A stretch of 40,033 bases of DNA from Calothrix sp. CSU_2_0 (GTDB lineage: Bacteria; Cyanobacteriota; Cyanobacteriia; Cyanobacteriales; Nostocaceae), in NCBI GenBank assembly GCA_012034595.1, contig JAAUPE010000057.1, positions 1 through 40,033 of the forward strand, given 5' to 3'. The translations under genes and the position numbers were made by a program. The notes beneath the pieces are model-generated. The model saw nothing but the letters and a program-made list of their open reading frames with translations, had not been told where the DNA came from and searched no databases. Each line of letters starts with the position of its first letter. Position 1 is the first letter of the stretch. Shown here in pieces: positions 7,400 to 16,154 of this stretch.

Positions 7400-8455
7400 C
7401 TACGGTAGACTGGTGCCTTCTGCCCTCTGCTCGGTTCTCTCCATCCATTGTAAAACTCGATTCCAAGCCCACCACAGATCGGGGTCATTTGCTTGTTTCT
7501 GCCCTTGTTTACTATTTAAATACATGACATGACCTCCATATTTTGTCAGCAATAAATCTATATGGGGATTATTTGCACAAGCTGCTTGTAAATCTGGTGC
7601 GATCGCAGGGTCAAAAAATGGGTCGTTTTCGGCGTAAATAATCAAAGTCGGAACTTCCAGATCGGGCAAAAACGGTAATGGACTTGTGGCATCGTAATAC
7701 GCTTCCACCGTCGGGAAACCCAAACCTGAAATTACCAACTCGCGATCGAACGCCAAAATACTATCAATGCGATCGATGGCTATGGGGTCAATTTTACCGG
7801 GATGAGCATCATAAATTTGCCAAGCCATTTTTTTTAACCTCGCAGTAATGCCCTTCTCGATATACCTACCTTGCCGATTTCCCAAAAGATAAGGGAGCGA
7901 TCGCGTTCCATCCAAATTCGGACAAATCGCCACCACACCAACCATATCCCCCATCCCTGACATCGATAATGCCGTTTTCCCAGCCCACAATGCCAGTTGA
8001 CCCCCCAAGGAAAACCCTAATACCCAAAATTTACCTGGACAACCTAAATCAGTAGCTTGCGAGGCAATTCTGAGAAAATCCTCTCCCTCATACAACCCAT
8101 CCGATGTCAAAGTCGGTGATAATTCTATCGATTTCCCGTGGGCACGCCAATCAAATAACACCACCGCATAACCACTTGCATAAGCTTTACGTCCCCAAAG
8201 TCTCAACAACCATTGATTTTCTAAAGTTCCAGTAATCCCATAAGTCGCCACAACTGTACCGCGAGCATTTTCAGGAATCGCAAATAAACCAAAAAGTGGT
8301 ACATTACCAGCCCCCATAAATATTTGTTGCTGATATGGTGGTTCGGGAGCAAAAAGTGTATTCGTCCAATGGCGACTAAGCGAAAAACTCCCATATAGAG
8401 TCATTGCGAAACCATTTTGTAAAAATAGAGGCGGAATATAGGTGGGAAAACACAT
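7400..8455 (-). CDS. Alpha/beta hydrolase, YheT/EMB8-like
   Basis: This 351-residue protein has a standard alpha/beta-hydrolase layout: the oxyanion-side motif YGITGTLEN (about 72-80), FDWRAHGKS (101-109), nucleophile elbow GFSLGG with S149, acid D278 (YAENDPFF) and H309 (KYGGHVMYL). The triad is therefore complete. The family includes esterases and thioesterases of unknown substrate related to YheT and plant EMB8. An alternative start, M18 (MTLYGSFSLSRHW), is plausible because the first 17 residues look unlike the family. The last dozen residues (RTEQRAEGTSLP) derive from a low-complexity GAGCAGAGGG-type sequence, a late extension. No signal peptide is evident. Confidence 0.8.
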   Translation of the reverse strand: MCFPTYIPPLFLQNGFAMTLYGSFSLSRHWTNTLFAPEPPYQQQIFMGAGNVPLFGLFAIPENARGTVVATYGITGTLENQWLLRLWGRKAYASGYAVVLFDWRAHGKSIELSPTLTSDGLYEGEDFLRIASQATDLGCPGKFWVLGFSLGGQLALWAGKTALSMSGMGDMVGVVAICPNLDGTRSLPYLLGNRQGRYIEKGITARLKKMAWQIYDAHPGKIDPIAIDRIDSILAFDRELVISGLGFPTVEAYYDATSPLPFLPDLEVPTLIIYAENDPFFDPAIAPDLQAACANNPHIDLLLTKYGGHVMYLNSKQGQKQANDPDLWWAWNRVLQWMERTEQRAEGTSLP

Positions 8456-8612
8456 AATTTATATAAATTTGTATATTTGTATCCGAGATTTACAAATATT
8501 TCATCTTAATCTTTATGTTAGATTTAAAAACTTTTTTATAATCAATAAAGCAATCTTTGCACCACTCAAAGATTCTTATTTCTCTTTAACAAAGTAGTAA
8601 TAACAATATATA

Positions 8613-9353
8613 ATGCCAAGGATTCTTGTCATAGACGACGACCCCGCTATTTCAGAACTCGTTGCTGTCAATCTCGAAATGGCTGGCTACGATGTCAGTC
8701 AAGCTGAAGACGGCATTAAGGGTCAGGCATTAGCGCTACAGCTACAACCAGACCTAATTATGCTCGACTTGATGCTACCTCGAGTTGATGGATTTACCGT
8801 TTGTCAACGCTTGCGTCGAGACGATCGCACATCTGAAATTCCTGTATTGATGCTCACCGCATTAAGTCAAACCCAAGATAAAGTCGAAGGTTTTAACGCT
8901 GGTGCAGATGATTACCTGACCAAACCGTTTGAAGTCGAGGAAATGCTAGCACGGGTTAGAGCATTACTTAGACGTACCGATCGCATTCCCCAAGCTGCCA
9001 AGCATAGTGAAATTCTTAACTATGGACCTTTAACCTTGGTTCCCGAACGTTTCGAGGCAATCTGGTTTAGCGAGACGGTCAAGTTGACTCATTTGGAATT
9101 TGAATTGTTGCATTGTCTGCTCCAACGTCACGGGCAAACTGTTTCCCCTAGTGAAATTCTGCGCGAAGTTTGGGGTTACGATCCCGATGATGATATTGAA
9201 ACGATTCGTGTCCACATTCGACATTTGCGAACCAAACTCGAACCCGATCCCCGTCATCCCCGTTACATCAAAACTGTATATGGTGCTGGATACTGCCTAG
9301 AAATGCCCAGCACGACCGCATCAGGAGAAGGAGCAATGTCGGTAGTTGAGTAG
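8613..9353 (+). CDS. rpaA: OmpR-type response regulator RpaA
   Basis: In this 246-residue protein the receiver domain contains D8-D10, phospho-acceptor D52 ([13 protein letters not shown]), T82 and K104 ([12 protein letters not shown]). A winged-helix OmpR domain follows at residues about 135-232 ([20 protein letters not shown] ... [19 protein letters not shown]). The sequence is extremely close to what I recall of cyanobacterial RpaA, the master regulator of circadian output, phosphorylated by SasA, which also affects phycobilisome-photosystem coupling. D52 corresponds to D53 of Synechococcus RpaA, which has one extra N-terminal residue. It is monocistronic, with an AT-rich upstream region and a hairpin after the gene. 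RpaB is the main alternative but has a different N-terminus. Confidence 0.9.
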   Translation: MPRILVIDDDPAISELVAVNLEMAGYDVSQAEDGIKGQALALQLQPDLIMLDLMLPRVDGFTVCQRLRRDDRTSEIPVLMLTALSQTQDKVEGFNAGADDYLTKPFEVEEMLARVRALLRRTDRIPQAAKHSEILNYGPLTLVPERFEAIWFSETVKLTHLEFELLHCLLQRHGQTVSPSEILREVWGYDPDDDIETIRVHIRHLRTKLEPDPRHPRYIKTVYGAGYCLEMPSTTASGEGAMSVVE

Positions 9354-9464
9354 GAATATGGTATTTCTCCTAGCAAACAATATGGCACTCCCATCTGCAA
9401 TTGTTTGGTGAGTGCCTTGAATTTTGCGAAAAGTGGCAAAGTTCGTAGCGAAGCTAACAGACAG

Positions 9465-9488
9465 AATCCTCTGTCTCGGCAGAGGATT
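9465..9488. terminator. Hairpin between rpaA and the PEP-CTERM gene
   Basis: AATCCTCTG (9465-9473) and CAGAGGATT (9480-9488) form a 9-bp perfect stem with loop TCTCGG. It lies 112 bases past the rpaA stop and before the convergent PEP-CTERM gene, so it may end transcripts from either side. No long T-run follows. Confidence 0.5.
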
Positions 9489-9558
9489 TGTACCATCAAA
9501 TAACAACAACCCAAACTTCACTTGCACCCAAGTCGTTTGTCTTCTGCAAGTTTCACAT

Positions 9559-10332
9559 CTAAATCTTTTTTTGATATTTCTTGCGAACCACAACGTAGAA
9601 TCCTAGTAAGGACAATCCAGCAACAATCCCCGGTTCGGGCACTTTTACGGCAGGTGGAACAACAGTTATCCTGCCGTAAATTGCTGCTGTGGTTTTTGCA
9701 CCTTCTTTAACACGAAATTCTTTGGCGCTTGTCGAGCTACCGTCTTCTATAAATCCAGTCAATTCTAAGGTATACTGCTTACCACTATAGCTAAAACTGC
9801 GGTTGGCAAATGCTGGTGTCGGGAATACGTAGTCGGCATTTGCTATGTCGGAGATGGGAATTTTCGGGTCGTTTGGTGTATTTATCAGGTTAAAATTGAA
9901 ATCAAAATCTTCTGCAATTTTCGCAGGGTTTTGGAACGATAAGCGCAAATTTAGCGGTACTTTCTCAACGTTAGTATATAAAGGCACTGTACCGTTGTAG
10001 TAGCTTAAGTCTCCGATTTTAAATAGAGAGTTAAAGTCAGATGCAAATGATGTTCCCTGAAAAATCAGGCTATTAGAGGGAGTCCCAAATCTGGGGATAT
10101 TAGGAACTGACAATCCCCATTCAAAAGTATTTGTTCCCACCCCTTTATATATGGGATTGGTATTAAAACTACCAGGATCGGGTTTTCCCCATGTTCCGCT
10201 AGAGTCACCTGAAAAGATTAATGCTTTGGCTTGATTTGAGAAACCAAGTGCTGCAACAGCAGTAATCGCAAATGCAGATAAGGTAATACCGAAAACAGGA
10301 CTTAGTTTCATCGCGATCGCATTTAACCCCAT
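9559..10332 (-). CDS. PEP-CTERM surface protein
   Basis: This 257-residue exported protein has an N-terminal signal peptide (MKLSPVFGITLSAFAITAVA, cleavage near AKA-LIF), a beta-rich body beginning FSGDSSGTWGKPDPGS, and the C-terminal sorting signal VPEPGIVAGLSLLGFYVVV followed by RKKYQKKI. PEP-CTERM proteins are processed by an exosortase and end up in the envelope or extracellular matrix. The body resembles choice-of-anchor domains (type K is my best guess, not certain). Two starts are possible: 10332 (MGLNAIAMKLS) or 10311 (MKLSPVFG); the latter gives a more normal signal peptide, but neither has a good Shine-Dalgarno. Confidence 0.8.
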   Translation of the reverse strand: MGLNAIAMKLSPVFGITLSAFAITAVAALGFSNQAKALIFSGDSSGTWGKPDPGSFNTNPIYKGVGTNTFEWGLSVPNIPRFGTPSNSLIFQGTSFASDFNSLFKIGDLSYYNGTVPLYTNVEKVPLNLRLSFQNPAKIAEDFDFNFNLINTPNDPKIPISDIANADYVFPTPAFANRSFSYSGKQYTLELTGFIEDGSSTSAKEFRVKEGAKTTAAIYGRITVVPPAVKVPEPGIVAGLSLLGFYVVVRKKYQKKI

Positions 10333-10994
10333 ATTAGGAGTTTTTCTTTTTAAGAGATAACTTATCCACGTTAGTAAAAATACGGAGGAGTTGCCAACCT
10401 TTAACTGTGTTGTTCATAAAATCTTTATATTAGCTTTGTAAATCCTTATCACAATCACTTGTCATCGAAGACAATTGTTACCGAAAAATTGGGTATAAAG
10501 CCCCTAATTCCTGGTTAGGCTTTTCAAATAAGCACGCTTGTATAAATAATAATCAGTGGTTTTGGGATTGATTGAGTTATGACTTTGATATTGAGGAGCT
10601 TTTAAAAGATTAATCCGACAATTTCAAAGTTCAAAATAACAGGTTATTCAAATTAAAGTAAATGTATACACTTAGAATTTACTAGCTTTTTTAATAACTT
10701 AATTAGGTTGGTATTCTTTTCTTCGAGTTATACGCATAACGTAGGTATAAATAAATACTTTTACTAATTTTCAACCTTCACTTAAAAATTAGCGGATTTA
10801 GCTGAACCAGGTTTTATCCCCACGTCTCACTTTTAGGAGCGTGGGATGTGGTGCGATCTAAACCAATTAAATGCAGAAATGCAGCCTATAAAAACGACAA
10901 ACTTTTAGAATGTCTTCATAGAAGAGTCACTGAGAAGCCCACACTGATGCAAGCATACAGTGTGGGAGCATGTCACAATCACCAAATTGTAGAA
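10333..10994. other. Long intergenic region between the PEP-CTERM gene and chlP
   Basis: These 662 bases have no convincing ORF. The part to about 10800 is AT-rich and unstructured and presumably includes the PEP-CTERM promoter. The last about 180 bases contain the two strong hairpins described separately (10816-10847 and 10938-10966). Confidence 0.5.
10812..10975 (+). mobile_element. Possible miniature IS200/IS605-type element or omega-RNA remnant
   Basis: Two hairpins bound about 150 non-coding bases. The left one, CCCACG (10819-10824) / CGTGGG (10840-10845), has an inner CTC/GAG pairing around a bulged T. The right one, CCCACACTG (10938-10946) / CAGTGTGGG (10958-10966), encloses ATGC/GCAT, within GAGAAGCCC ... 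GGGAGCATGTCAC. IS200/IS605 ends carry subterminal hairpins of exactly this look, and the right end of tnpB elements (GAAxCCC...GGGAGxxTGTCA) also forms the 3' part of the TnpB omega RNA. No tnpA or tnpB remains, so this would be a deletion derivative. It also lies 3' of the minus-strand chlP gene and could terminate it. Confidence 0.45.
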
Positions 10995-12215
10995 TTAGGG
11001 AGCCAGAGCGTTACCGCGAAGTAAACTGCCAATTGTCTTAGCAGTAATCTTGAGTTGGGTAATGGGGTTTGCGGGTACAACTGTTTTGTACAGATAGCTA
11101 TCAAAAGTCAGCTTTTGAACATCAAGGTCAGAACACATTTCCACAAACGCTTCACGGGTAGCATCGGAGCGGTAGAAAACGCTTTGGAGGATATCGAGAA
11201 CTTTATAAGTTAAGCCGTACTTCTTATCCCAGCGCTTCAGATAGATTTTGAGGTCGCCTTCGGTAGGGATTGTTGTACCAGCATTCGACATTTCGACGAT
11301 GGTTTCTGCACACATACGTCCCGACTTCGCAGCAAAGTAAATACCTTCACCCGAAGACTTAGTGACATAACCAGCAGCATCACCAACCAAAGCTACACGT
11401 CCAACTACCCGACGAGGACGTGGGTGTTCGGGGATAGGGTGAGCTTCCACCTTGATGATTTGCCCACCTTCGAGTTTGTGTGCTGCACGGGCGCGAATAC
11501 CAGCTTGTAGCTGTTTAATGCTAGCTTTGTTAATAGACATCGTGCCAGTTCCGACAGCAACGTGGTCGTATTTCGGGAATACCCAAGCGTAGAAATCGGT
11601 AGAAACGTCATCACCGACGTACATTTCCGCCAAATCGTTATAGTACGCCATTTTTTCTTCGGGAATGCGAATCCGCTCTTGGAATGCGATCGCATAGTTA
11701 TAATCTCCCGCATCGATTTCTTTAGCAATACGAGAATTAGCACCATCAGCCCCAATAATCGCATCAACCTTTAAGGTTTTAGCAATACCCTGTGCCCCAC
11801 CTTCGTTGTGGTCAACATAATGAATGGTATAAGGGTCTGTATTATTGCCGGGAATATCTAGTTTATGAACAGTGGCATTTATTAAAATTGCGCCTAATTT
11901 AGCCGCACGATTTCGCAAGAAACTATCTAGCACTTCGCGACGGCACATTCCAATATATTCATCTTCATTTATCAGATTGATATCAACCTCGCGGTTCGAG
12001 GGAGAAATCATTTTCATTTTCCGCACCCTGCGATCGATAATATCCGCAGGCAGGTCAAATTCGCTGACCATACATAACGGAATTGCGCCACCACAAGGTT
12101 TGGCATTATCTAATTTGCGCTCAAACAAATAGGTTTCAATACCAGCTTTTGCCAAAACTTCAGCAGCAGACGAACCAGCTGGACCTGAGCCAACAACAGC
12201 AACCCGGAGTGTCAA
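10995..12215 (-). CDS. chlP: Geranylgeranyl reductase ChlP
   Basis: The 406-residue flavoprotein reduces the geranylgeranyl chain to phytyl for chlorophyll a and tocopherol, on the membrane side of the cytoplasm or thylakoid, using NADPH. Visible features are the N-terminal dinucleotide fold GSGPAGSSAAEVL (from residue 9), FERK at the end of the second strand, the substrate-side motif PCGGAIPLCM, and the second FAD motif VALVDAAGYVT-like GRVALVGDAAGYVTKSSGEG. The C-terminal helices (LDILQSVFYRSDATREAFVE) match ChlP rather than archaeal digeranylgeranyl reductases. Length is that of cyanobacterial ChlP. It is transcribed alone on the minus strand. Start MTLRVAVVGSGPAG is fixed by the FAD fold. 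Confidence 0.95.
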   Translation of the reverse strand: MTLRVAVVGSGPAGSSAAEVLAKAGIETYLFERKLDNAKPCGGAIPLCMVSEFDLPADIIDRRVRKMKMISPSNREVDINLINEDEYIGMCRREVLDSFLRNRAAKLGAILINATVHKLDIPGNNTDPYTIHYVDHNEGGAQGIAKTLKVDAIIGADGANSRIAKEIDAGDYNYAIAFQERIRIPEEKMAYYNDLAEMYVGDDVSTDFYAWVFPKYDHVAVGTGTMSINKASIKQLQAGIRARAAHKLEGGQIIKVEAHPIPEHPRPRRVVGRVALVGDAAGYVTKSSGEGIYFAAKSGRMCAETIVEMSNAGTTIPTEGDLKIYLKRWDKKYGLTYKVLDILQSVFYRSDATREAFVEMCSDLDVQKLTFDSYLYKTVVPANPITQLKITAKTIGSLLRGNALAP

Positions 12216-12806
12216 AGGTCTTCCCCCATTTTTGATTTATCAACGAGAGCATCGTACCACGGACTTTTGCCTGATTTCCCAGCAAACCCCCAGTATTTCA
12301 GTTAATCTCAATATTCCTTAACTTTTCGATACATTTTGGTGAGTTTTGGTAGGTCTAAGAGGGTGTTTATAAAATAATTCTTAAGCTCCAGAATAGGCAA
12401 TAAATAAATCTTGTAGCGTCAATAAGACGAAGTTCAGTAGCAATAACTGGATATTTTGCCTCCTGAATTCTGACTATTTTTTTATCTATTCAGGCATTTT
12501 TTAGCTGAGTGTTGAATATAAATGTATAAATTCCGATATCTGTTTTTGAGTTGCAGTCAATTCTAATAGGTGCTTGCTGTTGTAGTAGTGAGAGGTTTAA
12601 TAACTTAATTTTTGGTGCTAATGAAGTATGATTTTTAGTTGATTTTTTAGCTGTTTTGAGTATCAACCAGATGTAACTTAGAATTTGAGAATTTTTTTTG
12701 CGATCGCGAGAAAATTCTATTTCTTTCGTTGAGATTTCAGGGTCACTATAGGGAATAATTAATTTAGCTCTATTAAAAATACTTCCCGCAGGTAAAAGGC
12801 AATAAA
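12216..12806. other. Intergenic region upstream of chlP and of the histidine kinase
   Basis: This 591-base divergent spacer must hold both promoters. A 119-codon minus-strand frame spans most of it, but it is low in complexity and overlaps the kinase start, so it is not accepted as a gene. No RNA gene or strong hairpin is recognised. Confidence 0.4.
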
Positions 12807-14693
12807 ATGGATTTATTCCCTGATAATTACCCCTCAGCAAGCAGAACAAGAAGGTTAGTTGCTAATCTGCAAAATTGCTTGTCAAGACTTAGCATACCAG
12901 CCAAGATTCGACTTGGTTATGCTTTGACTTTGGGTATTGCTTTATCGGGGACGATTATAGGAATTTCTATTGGGGAAATATATCAAAAGCATTCGCAAGA
13001 TTTAATCAAGGATGCACTCGAAGAGAATGAGCTGCTTTATGAGTTCACAACAGATTTTTTAGAGGCTAAAAACTTAGAACAAGAACTTGTCTTTTTCTTA
13101 GATAAGCCAGAACAATTTAGACAAAAGTACACATTATTTCTCACGGAAGTCAAAGATTTAGAAGATTCTTGGGAAAAGATTAAAAGTTCTTATGCAAATC
13201 CAGAAATAGAAGAAAGTTCTGAAGAAATAAAAGCTTTTGAAGAAATTACCAAGGAGTATAATAGCTTAATTACAGTCTATTTTCAAGAATCTCGAAAAAT
13301 ATACAAACAACTTGAAAATCAAAATCTTACACCATCAGAAATTATCCAAATTCGCCAACAACTTTTTGATTTTAACAGCAGCAAGTTAGCTACCAAAATT
13401 GTAGATATTATCAAAACTATAAAAGAATTAACAGATATTATTAGTGAGGAAGTTAATGAAGCAGAAGCTGCTCTGATTACTTTTTCTTGGATTAGATTAG
13501 CGATAATTGCTGTAAGTATTTCTATTTCGGTAATACTTGCTTTAAGCATTACACACTACATGATTATAAATATCTCTCGTCCTCTAAAAGAAGTGACAAA
13601 AGTTGCCAAACAGATTAGCCAAGAATCGAATTTTGAGTTGCAAGTACCAGTCACAACTAGTGATGAAGTGGGAGTTTTAGCTGAAAGTTTTAATGAAATG
13701 ATTGCTAAGATTAAAGAGTTATTAATAGAACAACTGCAATCTCAGAAAAAATTAGAATTTTACAATCATACATTAGAAAAACAAGTTCAAGAAAGAACAG
13801 AAGAATTGCGAGATAAAAATATTTATTTACAGCAAACTTTGTCAGAACTTAAAAATACCCAATATCAAATGATTCAAAGCGAGAAAATGTCCAGTTTGGG
13901 TCACTTAGTTGCTGGAGTTGCCCATGAGATTAATAATCCTGTCAGTTTTATTTCTGGTAATTTAGTTCCTGCTTCTGAGTATACCCATGATTTGTTAGAG
14001 TTGATTAAACTGTACCAACAAGTTTATACTCAACCAGAAGATATAATTCAAAAGCGTATTCAAAAAATAGATTTAGAATACCTAATAAAAGATTTACCGC
14101 AAGTCATAGAATCAATGAAAGTAGGTGCAGAACGGATTCAAGAAATTGTGAAATCACTGCGAAATTTTTCCCGTCTTGATGAAGCAGAATATAAAGAAGC
14201 TCATATCCATGAAGGTATTGATGGCACTTTAATGATTTTAAATCATCGTTTAAAGGCAAATGGAGAACGTCCGGCAATTCAGGTAATTAAGGAGTATGGT
14301 TCACTCCCCATAGTTACTTGTTATCCTGGACAATTAAACCAAGTATTTATGAATATCCTCAGTAATGCTATTGATGCACTTGAAGAATATAATCAAAAAC
14401 GTACAAAAGAAGAAATTAAATCCAATCCCAGTCAAATTAAAATTTATACCCAGAAAATTAAGCATAATTGGATTAAAATTGGGATTCAGGATAATGCTGG
14501 TGGAATTCCCGAAAAATTAATATCTAAGTTATTTGACCCATTTTTCACAACAAAACCTGTGGGAAAGGGAACAGGTTTAGGTTTATCGATTAGTTACCAA
14601 ATCATTGTCGAAAAACATGGTGGTAGATTATTTTGTAATTCTCAACTGGGTGAAGGAACTGAGTTTATAATTGAAATTCCGGTGAAACATTAA
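12807..14693 (+). CDS. Membrane-bound sensor histidine kinase with HAMP domain
   Basis: In this 628-residue kinase the order is short cytosolic N-terminus, TM1 (about 37-58), a helical periplasmic sensor of about 165 residues rich in E and K, TM2 (about 226-249), HAMP (250-302), a coiled coil (305-360), HisKA with H373 (GHLVAGVAHEINNPVSF), and an HATPase domain. The ATPase shows N516/N520 (NQVFMNILSNAIDAL), D562 (QDNAGGIPEKL) and the G2 box GKGTGLGLSI (587-596). The AHEINNP form of the H box is typical of cyanobacterial kinases. There is no receiver domain and no adjacent response regulator, so the partner is unknown. The sensor fold suggests a four-helix bundle; no ligand can be inferred. 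Confidence 0.9.
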   Translation: MDLFPDNYPSASRTRRLVANLQNCLSRLSIPAKIRLGYALTLGIALSGTIIGISIGEIYQKHSQDLIKDALEENELLYEFTTDFLEAKNLEQELVFFLDKPEQFRQKYTLFLTEVKDLEDSWEKIKSSYANPEIEESSEEIKAFEEITKEYNSLITVYFQESRKIYKQLENQNLTPSEIIQIRQQLFDFNSSKLATKIVDIIKTIKELTDIISEEVNEAEAALITFSWIRLAIIAVSISISVILALSITHYMIINISRPLKEVTKVAKQISQESNFELQVPVTTSDEVGVLAESFNEMIAKIKELLIEQLQSQKKLEFYNHTLEKQVQERTEELRDKNIYLQQTLSELKNTQYQMIQSEKMSSLGHLVAGVAHEINNPVSFISGNLVPASEYTHDLLELIKLYQQVYTQPEDIIQKRIQKIDLEYLIKDLPQVIESMKVGAERIQEIVKSLRNFSRLDEAEYKEAHIHEGIDGTLMILNHRLKANGERPAIQVIKEYGSLPIVTCYPGQLNQVFMNILSNAIDALEEYNQKRTKEEIKSNPSQIKIYTQKIKHNWIKIGIQDNAGGIPEKLISKLFDPFFTTKPVGKGTGLGLSISYQIIVEKHGGRLFCNSQLGEGTEFIIEIPVKH

Positions 14694-14851
14694 TATTTTT
14701 ATATAGAATCCGGTTTGCTTTTTTTAATTCAGTATTTATAGCCTAATAAAACCTAAATTTGGTGGAGATTGCCCACTCTACATAGACAATATTCTAAGTG
14801 AATGTAGAGCAAGCTTTAGGAGACAAAATTTATAAATTTTGCTTTGTATAT

Positions 14852-15835
14852 CTAGAAAATAGAATTAGATAATCGTGATTTATTTCCTGGAATTTGAATT
14901 TTCAAAACAGTACCTTGAGTACATTGACTAATATGGGATAAAAGTCCGTAAATAAACACTGCCACTCCTAGCATTTCCAAAGATTCTTCTAAAGTAACCA
15001 CAAGTAGATATGGATAAGAACTAAAATCTCTATGATTACTAATTATATAACCACCTACTAATTCACAACCAATGGCACCACTTATATAAATGAAACCAGC
15101 TAATAAAAAATGACGACGAGTTTTTTGAGGGAGATTAATAATAAATCTCAAAAATATGAGTAAGAAAAACAAGACACCAATACCACCAGGAATAACCCAA
15201 GCAAAGTAAAGAAAACCTTTTGCGTTTAGTGCTGTCTGGAGTGGAGCAATCATTCTTTCATGCAGACTAGTTAGTTCATCGAAAGCTAGAAAAGCAAAGA
15301 TAATTGATAATCCTCTCCAGTAAGCAGTATATAAGTCATCTTTTTCCTTTTTGATAGAAGCAATGGCAAAGAGAATAATTGAACAAAATAATAATGTTAA
15401 AGCTGAATATATGCTGGGAAAGTTCAATTCAAAATCCAAGTTGAATAATCCAACTAAACTATCCCGTAGAGGGAACTTAGGAGTAAATCGCTTAATTAGC
15501 TGTGTTATCAGATGAGCAGAAGTAAGAAAACCTATAATTCTCAAAATTATTTGGAAAACACTTTTAGCGGAGAGAACTATATTAAAATTATTAGAATTGA
15601 CACTTTCTTGTGGTTCTAAGTTGTTATTCTTGACGGCTGAAAAAATCAAATGTTTTTTGAAATAAATAATTGTTTCTGCTTTAACTAAACCTTGTGCTAT
15701 TATTATTTCCTCAAGATTTTTCCCAGTTACCTGCTGTTGCTGTTTTGCATATTGCAACTGCTCTTTTTCAATCAGTCCTGCATTTATTAAGCATTCTATA
15801 AGCTGTTTATTTATGTTGTTCTCTGTCCCGCTCAT
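14852..15835 (-). CDS. Six-TM membrane protein with GspE/MshEN-like N-terminal domain
   Basis: In this 327-residue protein, residues 1-70 (LIECLINAGLIEKEQLQYAK ... LEEIIIAQGLVKAETIIYF) resemble the small helical domain at the N-terminus of type II secretion and type IV pilus ATPases (MshEN/T2SSE_N), which in some proteins binds cyclic di-GMP. After a linker there are about six hydrophobic helices (near 95, 150, 180, 225, 255, 295). Two helices carry acidic and histidine clusters, FDELTSLHERM (about 185) and LEESLEMLG (about 285), which could bind a metal or conduct ions; this is inference. No name is known to me. It lies convergent to the histidine kinase gene; any link is speculative. Confidence 0.65.
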   Translation of the reverse strand: MSGTENNINKQLIECLINAGLIEKEQLQYAKQQQQVTGKNLEEIIIAQGLVKAETIIYFKKHLIFSAVKNNNLEPQESVNSNNFNIVLSAKSVFQIILRIIGFLTSAHLITQLIKRFTPKFPLRDSLVGLFNLDFELNFPSIYSALTLLFCSIILFAIASIKKEKDDLYTAYWRGLSIIFAFLAFDELTSLHERMIAPLQTALNAKGFLYFAWVIPGGIGVLFFLLIFLRFIINLPQKTRRHFLLAGFIYISGAIGCELVGGYIISNHRDFSSYPYLLVVTLEESLEMLGVAVFIYGLLSHISQCTQGTVLKIQIPGNKSRLSNSIF

Positions 15836-16154
15836 TAAGCTTTTACCTGTCAGTTAATTCAGTTAATATGGATAAAGTAGATGTGATTCAAAAAAGATGA
15901 ATTAAGTTAACTCCGTTTTTAAATAATCAATAAATAACCTGATATTAACTTAAGTTTAACCTGGTTGGTATAAAAAGATGAGAAATTTCTCATCTAAATT
16001 TTATTAAGTGAGTTCGACAAATGTGAAGCGCTAGAATCTTTGTTAATCAAAGGTTTTGAAACTAAGGCTCAAGTCGAATCCAATAATCAGTTGACATACC
16101 TCCTCGTCCTGAAGGAGCGAGGATTCCTTAACGTCGCACCAAATTCCCTAAAAT
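15836..16154. other. Intergenic region with an IS200/IS605-like hairpin
   Basis: The 319-base spacer is AT-rich and contains the promoter of the minus-strand membrane protein gene. Near its radical-SAM side it holds GTTGACATACCTCCTCG, a hairpin CCTCG (16102-16106) / CGAGG (16118-16122) with inner CCT/AGG pairing, then GATTCCTT. This hairpin has the same design as that at 10816-10847 (shared AGGAGCG-GG-AT) and resembles IS200/IS605 ends. No transposase sequence remains. Confidence 0.5.

Noticed and set aside
12490-12849. 119-codon minus-strand frame as a gene
   Set aside because: It overlaps the start of the histidine kinase, has low-complexity K/S/N/I-rich sequence and no recognisable domain or ribosome binding site.
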